Shown here: in pieces, positions 1 through 13,192 of the stretch
Position numbering within the stretch: position 1 is the stretch's first letter
How the letters are laid out: each line of letters opens with the position of its first letter
Source of the DNA: Onchocerca volvulus
Taxonomy: Eukaryota > Nematoda > Chromadorea > Rhabditida > Onchocercidae
DNA: 64,000 bases
Direction: 5' to 3'
Assembly (NCBI GenBank): GCA_000499405.2
Contig: HG738137.1
Span: 4,340,001 to 4,404,000 of the forward strand
Program-made: the position numbers and the translations under genes
The notes under the pieces: model-generated
What the model was told of the DNA's origin: nothing
Databases searched by the model: none
The model's input: only the letters and a program-made list of their open reading frames with translations

Positions 1-1059
1 AAAAATGGCTTACTGGAGTAATCAGATGTAAAAAACTTGCATGCTGCAATTTCTCAGTGAATTCAATAACTATAAAATTGTAAAATTACTTTTTGTAATT
101 CGGTCTACATCTCGCAACGTCCCAATATGGCTCAGGAGATGTGTTCTGAATGCTGGATCTAGATTGTACTAACAAGAATTGCCAATTAAAATATATAATA
201 TCTATTTTCCGCGCACTGAAACATTAATTCCATACGAATTTAAAAGAATTTCTGCTCTAACTGTAGAACTGCTTCTGCAGCAGAAGCGAAGAACCTAAGA
301 ATTTTCAAATGCATTGCAATTATTTCACAGAATATCTTTTGTTTAAAAGAAAAATCGAAAATTCGATAATTTTCCACATATATACATTAATCACCACGTT
401 TAGTTTTTGCGACCAATTTTAAAGGAAAGATATTTTGTGCCTTATAATTTAATAGAATTCTGCCATATTTGAAATGCTACCGACTCTTTCGAGTAAGAAA
501 TTGTTCCTCATTTCAAAATTTAGTTTATTGAGACCCTTTATATAAAAGATTTTAGTGATTTAAAAAAAGCTGTGATGAAATTTTAAGATTAACGGAAACG
601 ACATTTCTACTGTATTAAATTGATTTTATAGTTACTGCAATATTATCACTGATATGCCAAAAATAATGGCGTGTAAAAATTTGTAAAATATGATAAGAAA
701 ATTTCAACTTCTTCTACCTCTTCTACTAGACTATGTTTCCAGTTTTGACTAAAATATTAAGTAAATAATTCTCTTTTGTTTGTTATTCATAAAAGCAAAT
801 TTATAGGGAAAATTCTCGCAGTGCACTGTTTGTCTTCAGAAATGCATTTCTTTGACTTTGTTTATTTTTATATAAAATTCAGTCGGAATTGATAACACCA
901 AAAAACTTATTTAACTACTTCTAGGGTCACTAACTAAGACATCTGTTACAATAAATAAAATTCTCAAACATTTGATGAAGTCTACTAACAATGCAAGACG
1001 ACAAGGAAGTATGAAATAAAAGAGACCCAACCCGTAAAAGAATTAATGAGTAGATGATG
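1..1059. other. Intergenic DNA downstream of the TMEM200-like gene
   Basis: AT-rich sequence with no reading frame that resembles a protein. It should hold the 3' UTR of the minus-strand TMEM200-like gene. A minus-strand AATAAA (TTTATT on the plus strand at 861-866) lies about 195 bases past the stop and is a possible polyadenylation signal. Nothing else is recognisable. Confidence 0.5.
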
Positions 1060-4000
1060 TCATACAGTAAGGAAGCTATCAATGTTCGAGACTTTCACAT
1101 TAGATGACGAAGAGCTGCTCGAAGTGCCAAATTCAATGTCCAACGATGCAAGTGGAGCATGTCTTTGGAATTCTTCCCGAACTGTGCGACTATCTCGAGT
1201 GATATCGAAAGCAGAATCAACAGTATCAGTAACAGGAGCAGTAGCAGTAGGATCAATGGAAATTAAAATATTACTGCTATTATGTTCATTACAAGCCAGA
1301 TCGCTAGTTCTCTTAAAATTGAAGAAACTGTGAAGCGAAGACTGATTCTGCTGTGAAGCGATCGGAGAAATTCGCAGCGGTGATGATCTTATGGCACTCG
1401 ACAATAGCAACGGAGGTGGATTGTGCAATTCAACGGTCACATTCTGCCTGCAAGACTTGAAGCATTATGATATGTTCTATTGCATACATATCACTAATAC
1501 TTCAGAATATGTTACAAATAACTCAAGTCTAAAAACATCCATAGTAAACTATTATAAATATGCTCATACAGTGAGCCTGATGTGCTTTTGCGCGTGTACT
1601 CTCACAGTACTCATGGTGCAGTAGTTGAGCAATATCGATTAATTTATCAATAGTAACAATGAAAGTGAATTGCCGTGTTAAAGTTATGCATTCCTAGATA
1701 AATCGCAGAAATTCAGAACTTTCACAATTCGTGAAAAACAGACCTGGGAGAAATATGGCTGCACTTTGCACTTGTGAACGTACAAGTGCGACCATGATCG
1801 CACGCGTCGAGTTCCAAATCATTTTCTGTGTCAAAAGTACCACAGTAATAATTATCAAGGTATCGCCAGCACAGCTTCCTATAATTTTCTCCTTTAACAA
1901 TCAGTATACTTTATTCTTTATAGACTACTTCGAAATTGCCGATAGTTCAGCATTTTCAATTGATCTGCACCATCAAAATTTATGGAATTATGGTGGAATC
2001 AGGATTTGACGGCTTTCAGAATGACTATGGATAAAACTCCCCAGAGAGGATTCCAAATAATATGACTTTCATCGAGATTTGGATAGATTTCAATGTATTC
2101 GCATTAACCATCAAGTTACCTAATGATATTCGAAAAATTTTTGACCTATTATCAATAGTATCGAGAAGCATTTGAGGTATACATGGGGTAGAACGATATT
2201 TTCGCCATTTATCCATTACTGCAAATAACAATACTGTCAAACGATAATATTAGTAAATAAATCAATGAGCAAATAAATAAGTAATTTCTGTGGCAAAAAT
2301 AAATACTTTTCCAGGTATATTTACTCATCAAACATCCGTATGTCAATATAACCGTAATAAAATTAATCATCAAATGTTGCTTGCGACAGCATGATCTTAA
2401 TATTCATAAGGAAAAATTAAAAAGTACTCACTTGGACTGGAATCATGTCTTGACAGTGGGAAAGCTTTGTATCGAGGTGTCCATTCACATATCTCTTTAT
2501 TGGTCATCGGTAAACATTTTTTACTGGTCATCGGCTTTTGTACAATAATCCTTTGCAATAAAGATTTTTCCTTCAGCGAATCAACTTCCCCAATATTATT
2601 AAACGCCTGCAATAACTATTTGAACTTTTTACTAAGCGAAAATGACATAACATTCTCAACGTAAAGATTTCTGTTATGAACTTTCGCCTCGATTTCTAAA
2701 TTTAGTAGAATATACAGTAAAGAAACAGTAACCTGTTTGCTCTTATCTCTGCTTTCGAAAGTAATAACACAGGCGATAATAAGGATGAATGTGCCAATGC
2801 CCATTGCAACTGGTCCGATATATTGCAAACTTTTAAAAAAATATCGCATAGCCCAGATGGTAAATATCTTATCGATTTTGTTATATCTGTTGCGTAGAGT
2901 TATCCTATCACTGCTAGTATTCCAACCGTGTAGAATCACCTTATCGATGCTGCCATTCCCACTGCGCAAAGTTCCCTTCAATATCGCTTGAATTTGACAA
3001 AATAAATTATGGATTAGTTCTTGCAAAATTTTGCAGTAAGCAAACGAATGCTTTATTGAATTATTAAAATATTCGAAAAATTAATGATAGAATCTGCGTG
3101 AAACTATAAATGGCACGAATTTGCATGGATAAAAGAATGTACTGAAATTTGATAAAAAAAATACAAACCTGAGATAAATAGACATCGAAATAACCAAGGA
3201 CGGTCATCAAAATGCCAACAGCAATAATAAAAAGACCGAAAACAATCGATCTCCATGCCACCCACAATGTCTGCAAAGAGCTTTTTCACGCAGGTACAAT
3301 TTTATTTTTAAATGTTTTGAAAAATTTCTCAAGTGTTAAAAAACAAACTTAATTACCTGCAAAATTTTGAAATAAGATTTCAGTTGAGTCCAGAATTTTT
3401 GCTCAAAGCTTTTATATGTCACAAATTTCAAAGATGTTCATTTTTTGAATTGAATTTTAGGATTATTCAATTTATTTGAATTTTAGGATTATTCAATTTA
3501 TTCAATTCTCTCTCAAATTTGATGAAATTCTGAAAGGCCATCATAGTAGTCAATAAATAACTATTATAGTGAATGAATAAGAATTTATCTTGGTGATATC
3601 AGAATATCAACCTTAGCGATCAATTAAATTTCCATTGCAAGATAATTATCATGAAATTTCTTATTGCTTAATCAATGAATTATATAATTTTGTTTATTGT
3701 TTATCAAGAAAGATTGACTATTTATACTATTATGCAATTATTCAAGATTCCAGGCTTCATGTACTTCTATTAGTGTATTTAAGAAAATGTTCTAAGAAGC
3801 AAATGCTCAGAGAAATTTAAATTCAGTGGAGTTTTGAACAACAATAGAATTTAAATAATTCATTTGGTGCTACAGCACTATCGTCTTTAGATGTTGAACT
3901 TGAACTTTAAACCTTATTTTCTACATTAAGTTAAAAGATGTGTTTTCAAAAAAATTAAGCATTTCAAATTCTGCAAGATTAATCATAAACACGCGAATAT

Positions 4001-7000
4001 CAGCAGTGCAATATCAGCAATGCACACAAAAGAAAATTTAAAATGGACAACGAAACAGACAACTGAATAAAGCTAATGTTGTCAGTGTCTAGGCAAAACT
4101 GAAAACAATATTGAAATCGACTAACTTCAAAAAAGAAAAATATCGAAAGGAGAGGAAGAAGATAAATGAGACTTTCAGGATAGTACACACTATGCCTTTT
4201 CGCTTCAGCAATACTTTCTAATTTGAACAATTACGCTTAATTTCTTTTATTAAACCTTTAAATACAGGGCTGCCATTAGATATGTAAGCCCAACATCGAA
4301 TTCATTGGGTTATTGTTACTGACAATTATAAAAAATGTATTTGTGTAAAAAATGTTTGATCATTGTAATTTCCTGTTTTCCTGAGACTACGATTTATAAA
4401 AGTTCGACTGATTTAGAAATATTTTTTGTTTTTTGGTGTGACTTATTCGAAAAATTGGAAAAAAAAACAGAAAGAAACATAAATTTAAATTACGGCTTGA
4501 TGCTATCGATTTATGTACATTCATGGATCTTTGAAAATTATCGCTTACAAGAATCAACTAAGAAACAGGAAAGAAATGGAGTTTAATTGCATATTGAAGA
4601 CATAAACATTTCATATGGATAAAGCTCCTGAACAGCTTCAACCATACTAAAGAGCAGAGAAATCAAAATAGCCATACATGGGAAACCGAGGAGAGAGGTC
4701 AGATGTCAACAGGATCAAGCTATTTACGATCAAAATTTTTTATTCACAGTTTTCTCAGAGAAACTAGAGACAAATTCCAGTTTTTTTGCCTATTATTCAA
4801 ATATACATGTGCGATTCAAGTCTGAATAACAATAAATCCTCAGTCATAATGGAAAAATTCGGATGCTAGGTATTTTAATCTAATAAACCTAGTCCTAAAA
4901 AATTTGGACAATATAATTAAACCATGAATGAAAGTATAATTAAATTATGAATGGTGGATCACTGATGATTTCTGAGATTTATTCAGGTCTAAAAAAATCT
5001 GCTTTCTCTTTCAAGCTTTTTGCATTTCCATTATATAAGCTGCCTACACTTTTTTAATTCGTTATTGATTGATCTAATGACTTATTAACAATCCGTCCAG
5101 TTCAAAAAAGTTTGAAAACATAATTTCCAAAGATGAGTGATCCTGCTTTGAATGTAATCAACAACATGATGAAATCCTCCTTCTCAGCAACAGTCATGCG
5201 GCTGATTTCCGGTTTCTCTTGTTTTTCTCATCTATTATTTCTGATCACTTAACATATCCTAGAATTATTTCTTGACTAATTAACATTTTTTAAATGATAT
5301 TCCCTATTCACTTAAAATACACTATTTGTTGATCAATACAAGAATAAATTTAATAACTTTACTGCATTGTATCCATGATCGATTGTTGTCACAACTCTTC
5401 GTGGTAATATAACATAATAAGAAGACCCTATTTTAATCATATTTTCATACATGGCACTCTTATTAGAATCATCCTAACGGTTTCTTCGAACTGCAAAAAG
5501 TATACCGAAAGTTCCGATTCATTAATTTGATGATATCTGTAGTTTCTGTGATAAAAATTTTGTCGTATGATTGTTGCAGTTGGACGTTGGACCATCAGTC
5601 CTCCTACTGCTGCTGTCGTTATACTTTTAAAGCGTCCAGAAAATCTCAGAATTTTCTGACGAAAATTGTTTTCGATAAAATATTCTTCCGGTATTGCAAT
5701 TTTTAACAAGAATAGTAGAATAGATTGGACTACTAAGCGAGCGGAACCAGGAATCGATACTGTTTCGTATGATTACCATTCATTTGTTTAGATTACAAGA
5801 AAAAAATTTTTTAAAACACTTGAATTTTACCACGAGACTTCGATTTTATTGGAATATACAAAGCGAAAAGCAATGAAATTATTCAAAATAATGGTAGCTT
5901 GAAAAATGAAAAAAAGATAGAAGAGTGATAGAAAGATCAAAATATCAGTAAAAAAATTGGGCATGATTATGATAGCGATATATACTATGAAACATTTCCC
6001 TATAAAAGCGCAGAGTTTAAACTGCGTGATTTCAAACAATTTAATAAACTTTAATGAAATCTGAAAGAGTGAGAATAACAGATACTTATCGCTGATTATT
6101 CCAGTAATGATAATATTTTGGATATCAAGTTATGAAATAATCATGCATGTTATCGATAAAATATATATATGATGTATTTATGATCGTGTTAACTAGTGAG
6201 AATGAATGGAGCCAAGAGAAGAAGAAATTTCAAGCCTAAGCTTTAGGCTGAGGAATGGGAGAAAAGAAATGTAGGAGAATGGATGGATGATTGAAGAAGT
6301 AATGAGTAATGAATAAACAGATATTAACAAGAATTAAGAGAGATAAGAAATAATAAATAAATGAAGAAATGCACCGAACAGACAATTCATCGCACTTGAA
6401 ATGCTTTTTATAGTGATGTGTGTGTGTGTGTGTGTGTTGCACTGCTCAATGAATAACTTTGTAAGGAAATAATGATGTGTGATGGTGATATTTTCAGAGC
6501 GATTCAAGCCTTCTTCCCGAAGATGTGGTACCAATCATTCATGACGCTTTTTAGCAGTAGTTTTGCTAAACTATGTCTCATGGAAAAGATATTACTTGTC
6601 GGGACCACGTCTCACGATCTCTAGTCCACAAATAATGTGCTTTTCGACGGATTCATAGATAAGTCAACGAATGAATAAATTTTATCATTTGATGCAAAGT
6701 AGAATTTCCCTACGTCTCGTGTTTCTTTTGGTAATTTGGTAAGTTCAAAAATTTCTCATTTCATTTTCAAAACCTGCTTTCTGCTTTTTATCCAATAATG
6801 TTAAATCAAACAAAAACAAAACAATGATTTTTCCCAAGATTGAGGAAAGACAGTTAATGCTTGTTGTTCCATGGGATGATGCAGGGATACCTGAATTCAT
6901 TCTCGATTTTCATGTTATTGAAATAAAATATAAATAATGGAGTGAAGAGGAGAGTAGATAACAGCACAATAAAAGAAATATCAAGAATGAAAAAATTGAA

Positions 7001-9152
7001 AGCTTGGGCCTTTTGTCCTCCTTTCTATTTCTCGCCTAATCTTTTCATTGACAGATAATAATGATATGTTCAAAGATGAATATCAGTGCCGAGCAGTTCT
7101 GATTATTTTACTGCAGTTTAAGATAACCTTAAGCAAAAGGATAACCAAAGTAACAATGAGTTAAATTAGAATGTTCAACTGATGGAAGTTTACAATTATA
7201 AAAAGGAAATGATGAAAATTGCAGAGAAAGAAATCGAGAGAATAGGATGGATGAGAAAGAGAGAATTTGAAGCCATGAAAAATGATCCACTAATCACTAT
7301 TTAAGAATCAATTCTGGTGATCATTTTACCAACGTGTTTTCCGGATTGCATCTATAGCTGCTAATCATAAGAATTTTTAGCAATCGCAATCTATCAATTT
7401 CTCTTAAACGAATATTTCAAAAATTAAGCACGGTATCATGAGATTTTGACTGAAATTTCTTCCTGAGCTTACCTTTTTATCTATACGGAAAACACGAAAA
7501 CTAAAGCAAACATAGATCACATGGGTCGAGATCGTTACGAAATTTTAAATTAAGACCTATATGGCTTCAAAAGTCATTTATTTCGGTGGACTTAGAAAAG
7601 TTCTAAACCACTGAAGACTGCGAAGAAATCGTGTCTTTCATTTTGTGAAAAAAGATGAGAAAACTTCAGTGTTCGTAAACCAATATTGTTCGAAAAATTC
7701 AACAAATATGTTTATGCTTTGCTGTTTGAAACCGTTCAATTCTGTCATCTCATAGATTATTGTTGAATCAATTTTTTTTATTCAAGAAAAAAAAGATTTT
7801 TATATCACCAGCAATTAAAGTTGAGATTTATAGCCAAATAAAGAAGCGAAAATTTTGAAATTCAAAATGCGGCATATTTTACGCAAGCACTTAACCGGGC
7901 AACAAATAAAGGGAAATAGGATATGAGCCATCTGTAGACCAGACAAACTAACGGGAAGGAAAAGAAGGAGGAAAAAGATATTGGATGGAATGAAATTAGA
8001 TTTTCGGCTGATATATGAAACAAAAAAAAGAAATGTAATATAAAAGAAGTAAGTCTAAATAGAATTTGATCATGTAGATGGGAATGGATGAGTAAACAGA
8101 TCGCATGAGCACTGCTTAACAGAAGTTTGATAAATTTGGGAACGCGACATTTAGGCTAAAAAAACAAATGTTCTGAAAAAGAAAATATTGCAATACATGA
8201 ATGCTGCGTCAATGAAGCAAGGGCCTAGGCCTAGAATTAATACTTAATTTATACTTCCTGTACTTGTATTTCCCACTAGAATTGACTGTGGTTGATGAGG
8301 AGAAGATAATGGAGAATTTTGTGCGATGAATAGTTCTCGCATATTTTTAATTAATGCGATCAAAAAAAAGAAATGGCTCACATATTCTGGCTGATAGCAT
8401 TTGATTATGAATTTGGAAACTCTAATGGGATGATGAGTGCTTCTGATTCGTCATCAAAGATTGCATTGAAACACTAGGAAATCTATTTTAAGCTCATAAA
8501 GGGAAACTGGCAAAAAGTACAAAAAAGACAAATGATTTCTTCATGAAAAAAAGATTCAATTCCTCTGTTTATTCAGGAAAGATGATGAATTACTCAGCAA
8601 AAGTCTTGAAATTTTAAAGTGAAGCATCGAATGCACTGTATCATTTTTTTGTTTTTTCTTTTTTTTTTTTGTGCATTTTCCGAGATTTTCCTGAATTTGC
8701 TTTAGAAGAAATCAATAAACGTTTACAGCTTAAAATTTCATAATAATTAAGGGAAAAGAAAGGAAAAATCCCTTTTCTTTCTCATATATGGTGGAGGATT
8801 TTTGTTATTTGTACTTTTGTTTTTGTTTTTTTTGTTGGTGAGAGTAATTAACCAGTGATGTCTTCGAATCGGAATAAATAACGTCATTAACCAAGAGGAG
8901 AAGGAAATTTTAAAGTGAAGAGAATACGCTTTAGTGAAGTATTGGGCTGGTAAAAATCGAAGCATTGGACAACTGGATGACAGTGAATACTAGACTGAGA
9001 AGAAGACAATATAGGGGACGATTTCGGACAGATGACATGATCTCTCGTTGGATCGTCATAGTTGCATATCCCAGATATGCCGGTCTAATTTTCATAATGA
9101 CTTGTCAACATGACACAATCTATTCGGCAAATGATTATAGCTTTATTGTGGC

Positions 9153-9194
<42 letters not shown>

Positions 9195-9908
9195 ATATAT
9201 ATATATATATGCGTTGCATATATGTATATGCATGTATTATGTGTATGCGTGTATTATAATAATAATAATTAATCTATTATTATAATTATTATGCGTGCAT
9301 ATAGAATGTGCATGTGTGTGTGTGTGTGTGTATTTATGTGTGAGCGTGTATGTGTATGATGCTGTGTGTAATAGTGTGTATATGTGATGGTGTGTCACAA
9401 GTGAATAAAGATGGAAGTGATACTTTAGAGATTGAGGAAGTACTCGAAGTGTAATCGATCCAGGATGGGAACAAGCAGGCTGGATATGTTTTCGGTGCGC
9501 ATTGAATTCCACTTTTTGTTAAATCATTATTGATAACGAATACCTGTGTTGATCAAACAATTGGATGAGTGAGGGTAATCATGAAGAGAGGACTCAATAA
9601 TAGAAATTAATCAATGGATAATCATTTTATGCTGGAAATATAGCGAATGGAATGAGCTGTCTATGGCATTGTTTTAACACGATTTTATCGATAAAATGTG
9701 AAATTGGATAAAAATTAAGAATAAGTAGAAGGAAATATTTGAGCAACTTTACCTCAATATAAAGCCTTTTGATGAGACTTTTGCGTGGAACTTTTCGTCG
9801 CTTTCGTTTACGCTTCACATAGCTATCTCGGTTCTGAGACTTAGAATCCAAGGCTCGTAGGTTTATTTTTCCCAGACCTAATGAGACACCACGAACCGTT
9901 CCAAACAT
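1060..9908 (-). CDS. TMEM200-like two-transmembrane protein (7 exons)
   Basis: Proposed exons: 9908-9753, 5655-5506, 3270-3169, 2975-2733, 2606-2432, 1825-1744 and 1447-1060. The phases agree throughout and give 431 aa. Seen: a basic N-terminus (KRKRKRRKVPRK, about residues 33-44), TM1 in exon 3 (TLWVAWRSIVFGLFIIAVG, from about 103), and TM2 in exon 4 (GPVAMGIGTFILIIACVITF) followed by ESRDK. The cytoplasmic tail is long and Ser/Thr-rich, with a run of seven Ser near the C-terminus. Family knowledge: a basic N-terminus, two helices and a GPxxMGIGxFIxIxA...ENRD motif mark vertebrate TMEM200A/B/C, whose function is poorly known. The exon 4 start is uncertain: acceptor 2975 keeps frame, but a better-looking one at 2986 does not. 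Start 9908 directly follows an acceptor-like GGCAG, so upstream exons or trans-splicing are possible. Introns 1 and 2 are about 4.1 and 2.2 kb. Confidence 0.72.
3451..3502. repeat. Exact 26-bp tandem duplication
   Basis: Two identical head-to-tail 26-base units (3451-3476 and 3477-3502), each starting TGAATTTTAGG and ending CAATTTATT. They lie in intron 2 of the TMEM200-like gene. Identical copies suggest a recent replication-slippage duplication. Confidence 0.9.
6417..6437. repeat. (TG)n microsatellite
   Basis: About ten TG units, in intron 1 of the TMEM200-like gene. Simple-sequence repeat with no coding value. Confidence 0.95.
9154..9331. repeat. Compound microsatellite cluster (TG)n-(TA)n-(AAT)n-(TG)n
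   Basis: (TG)n at 9154-9190 runs straight into (TA)n at 9191-9210. An AT-rich inverted segment of AAT/ATT triplets follows at about 9254-9291, and a second (TG)n lies at 9313-9331. The block sits in intron 1 of the TMEM200-like gene, about 420 bases downstream of exon 1. The long TG/CA tract and the inverted AAT block could form Z-DNA or hairpins. The reading frames here (VCVCVC, THTHTH) are repeat artefacts. Confidence 0.95.
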
Positions 9909-11434
9909 CTGCCCAGCAGCAAAACAGAATCGTATAGTTCAATTTCAAGTACAACAGATTTCAGATTCATTCGATAGACACCTTTGTGGAGTTTCTCCAA
10001 ATAATAACTGGAATTCAGAATGGAGAGATTCGCAGTCAAATATAAAAAGATTATTCCATTTCAAGTACGTATGTCTTATTGGACTCATTAGCTTCTCCAT
10101 ATGATCATACAATCAATAATAAGTTCGGTAATATAGCATGTAATTGATCCTGAAAACAGTTTGTGAACAGTTTGTTGGTAGATAAAACGGATGTCATGTA
10201 ACGGATGGGTCTCGCAAAATGTACTGCACGTAGGATAGTCAAAACATTTGTCTGAAAGAGAATTATAAATAATAAAAGACGAGCGATGTAATTTTATCAT
10301 TTGGTCATCTTCAGTGGAAGCAGTTCTATCAGTGGGATAAACCGGCTGTAATCACTTGATAATTCAAACAGTTGTGGACTTCCTGAAGCGGAGATTTAAG
10401 CCCAAAACTGGTTGGACTCAACTAATCTATGATAAAACTTCTAGAATTCCATTCACACTAGCAAAAGTTATAATGAATTGAGTTGTTTCAAGCAACAAAA
10501 CATCTTCATGAAATCTTTTAGTAGTGTTTATTTTGCCACAGTAATGTTACATCCTCAAACATTAGAATCCTACAGTATCGGGATTGAGAACTGCGATATC
10601 GAAATCTTCTAAACCACACTGAAGCACTGCAGTTCAAAGTTTGGTAATACAAATTCAAGATACAGGAGAAGTAAAACATTGATGTGGTAACAGTAGTAAC
10701 TAAATATGATCGGAAAAAGAATAGATAAATTTGCGTACTTGTCAAAGCCATATCTTTGCGAATCAAAATTTTCTCAGGGATAAACATGCCCAATTTCGAT
10801 CGGTTGCGAATTTTTTTTGTGTTTTTTTGAATTACTGGAAATTATCCCAGGAATTCCGAATTTTTTTTCTTATCAGATCTGGAGTAAACAAAGAAAATGA
10901 ACTGTTAAAGATAATAAAAGCGTGTTTGGAAAGAAGGATTGGAGCATAATAATATCTTAAGCAACTTAAGTTTGAAGATTTCCTTCATAACAAGATTAAT
11001 TCCACTCCAGTTTATTGACAAAAATCATTAATCAATAAAGAGCCATACACTGCATTGTTTAATCACAAAGCTACGAATGAAGTTGACGAAGTACTCGTAT
11101 TTTCCGTATTACAAACTTTTTAATTTAAAGTTTTTCGACCTGGAAAATACTTAAAGTTTGAAATCATTAGAGTATATTTTTCTTTGGACGTAAAAGATCA
11201 GTTAAAATGTATTCCTGCTTATAAATGCAAATATTTGGGATATTTTTGTTTATTCCAGATCTGATTAAGCAATCATTAATCAGTAAAGAACTGAATATTT
11301 TTTTTAGTCAAAGGCTAAAATAGACATTTGTATGCTACTTTTGCGATTTGTTGAGTTGCACCTGTGGTATAATAGAATGAATAATTAAACAGGTTGATTA
11401 CATATGATATAGATGAAGGAAATGATGGATAAAA

Positions 11435-11523
11435 CAGTTGCTAGGATTGATAGAAATTTAATAAAGCAGTTGCTAGGAGTGATAAAAATTTGATGAAGCA
11501 GTTGCTAGGGTTGATAAAATTTG
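11435..11523. repeat. 32-bp tandem repeat, about 2.8 copies
   Basis: Units begin at 11435, 11467 and 11499, an exact 32-base period. Each starts CAGTTGCTAGG and continues with a diverged TTGATA-AAATTT core. It is a small minisatellite in the intergenic region upstream of the TMEM200-like gene. Confidence 0.9.
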
Positions 11524-13168
11524 TTTTTGATATGTAGATGCTTTCAACAGAATTATTTTTTGGGATACAAATGAGTTTGAAAATGCGTAATGTAATATAT
11601 AAAAAGTATTTGTTGATCTTTTTTTCATCAGTATTTTCTATCAACAAATGCTTACATTTCATGTGGAAGTATTTCACAACACTCAGCAAATGATTATTTT
11701 TGTTATTCTAGGAATTTGTTTGTTTGCTACAAATTTCAAGATTTTCTCACTCAAGAATAAGCTCATTGGGTAGAAAATCACAATTTCGCCAGCTGGCGTT
11801 AATGATTTTTCATTTGTCATGAAAACTTTCTTTCAGAATCTGTGTAAGAGAACGTGCTATTATTGTTTAATTTGCTTGTTCTGGCATTTTCTATTTTATA
11901 GATAGCATTTTCTAACAAGAAGGATGGGATGCTATTTCAGATAGAATATTTATCTTTGAATTATTCAGTGCCTTCTTTTATCGAAACGTTAAAATTCTCC
12001 ATTCTTCTGTAACTGTTCGAGCAAAGAAATGATAAAATTAATAAATTGTAAATGATTTCGATTATCAAAAGTGAAAATTTGTATTTCGAATAATGCAAAA
12101 TTGGTCATTTCATTTAAGCTGTTAGACGTATTGTTTGTTATCATTTCATGATTTTTCATGAGTAATATAAGAACTTTGTAGTTTAAAAAGAAAAACTGGT
12201 ACTTAATCGCTAAAAATATTATGAAATGGAAATAATTTAAGGGGATAGTACTCCTTGAAATAGCCATTATTAATAAAACTAATAAATGTTGCAAATAACT
12301 CTATTGAAAAAATCACTTGAGATTTAATTCAACATATGGTAAACAAATCAGGAAATAGTGTTCTAATCCTTCTGGAGAATAAAAGCAAATTTTCTCAATA
12401 CTTTCATCTGCTAACACTACTCTGATTAATTCTGCAATGGATTAATACTTTTCGTGAACTTGACTAAAAGATAATCAAACATTTCAAAAACTAAAAAATT
12501 TCTGAAAGATGAGCTTTTTCTTGAAATATAAGAAATAATAAACTGAATTGTTCATTTGCTACAGTTAAGGCAAGTTTTAGTTTATAAATTGTGATCAGTA
12601 GGGCAAAATTAATATAGTAATTTGTAGATTAGAAAAGGAGAATACAAACAAACTTGAGGATTCCATCGATGAAAGTTTTAAAATCAGTGAAATTTCATGC
12701 ACTCATTCATAGAGCAAAGAAGATATCTCTTTGTATCAAAATTTTCCTACAAGTTGAATTATGAAGCAGACAGATAGAACAAATAGGAAGTGATAGAGTT
12801 GGTCATAAATATTTACAATTAAAAGAGAAATTAAATCCAATAATGCAACTTGATAGTAGTATCACATGACTCCAGGCCAAATGACAAATACGATAAGGAA
12901 AAACCGGCATGAACATAAAATGTAGAAAAAAATAAAGTGTGCAAGGCAAAAAGGAATGGCATTTAAATCAAGCCCAGAGAAAAGACATCTAGTAAGCTTA
13001 GGTTTGCCAAAACTAAAAACTTATGAGGTGACGTGCCTACGGGTGGGTGGTTAGAGAACGCTTCCTGAGGTTATTATTCTACACAAGATTCCATTCGATA
13101 GTCTACTGAGCCCAGTTAGCCAAGTCAATTATTGGATGTGATTTAACAAAATGCTAAAGCTTGAAATA

Positions 13169-13192
13169 GACAGACAGACACACACACACACA
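13169..13192. repeat. (CAGA)n(CA)n microsatellite
   Basis: A short CAGA-type tract runs into a CA tract. It is intergenic with no other function visible. Confidence 0.85.

Noticed and set aside
8965..9512. Frames with Val-Cys, Thr-His and Tyr-Thr repeats
   Set aside because: They read through the TG/TA microsatellite cluster inside an intron of the TMEM200-like gene.
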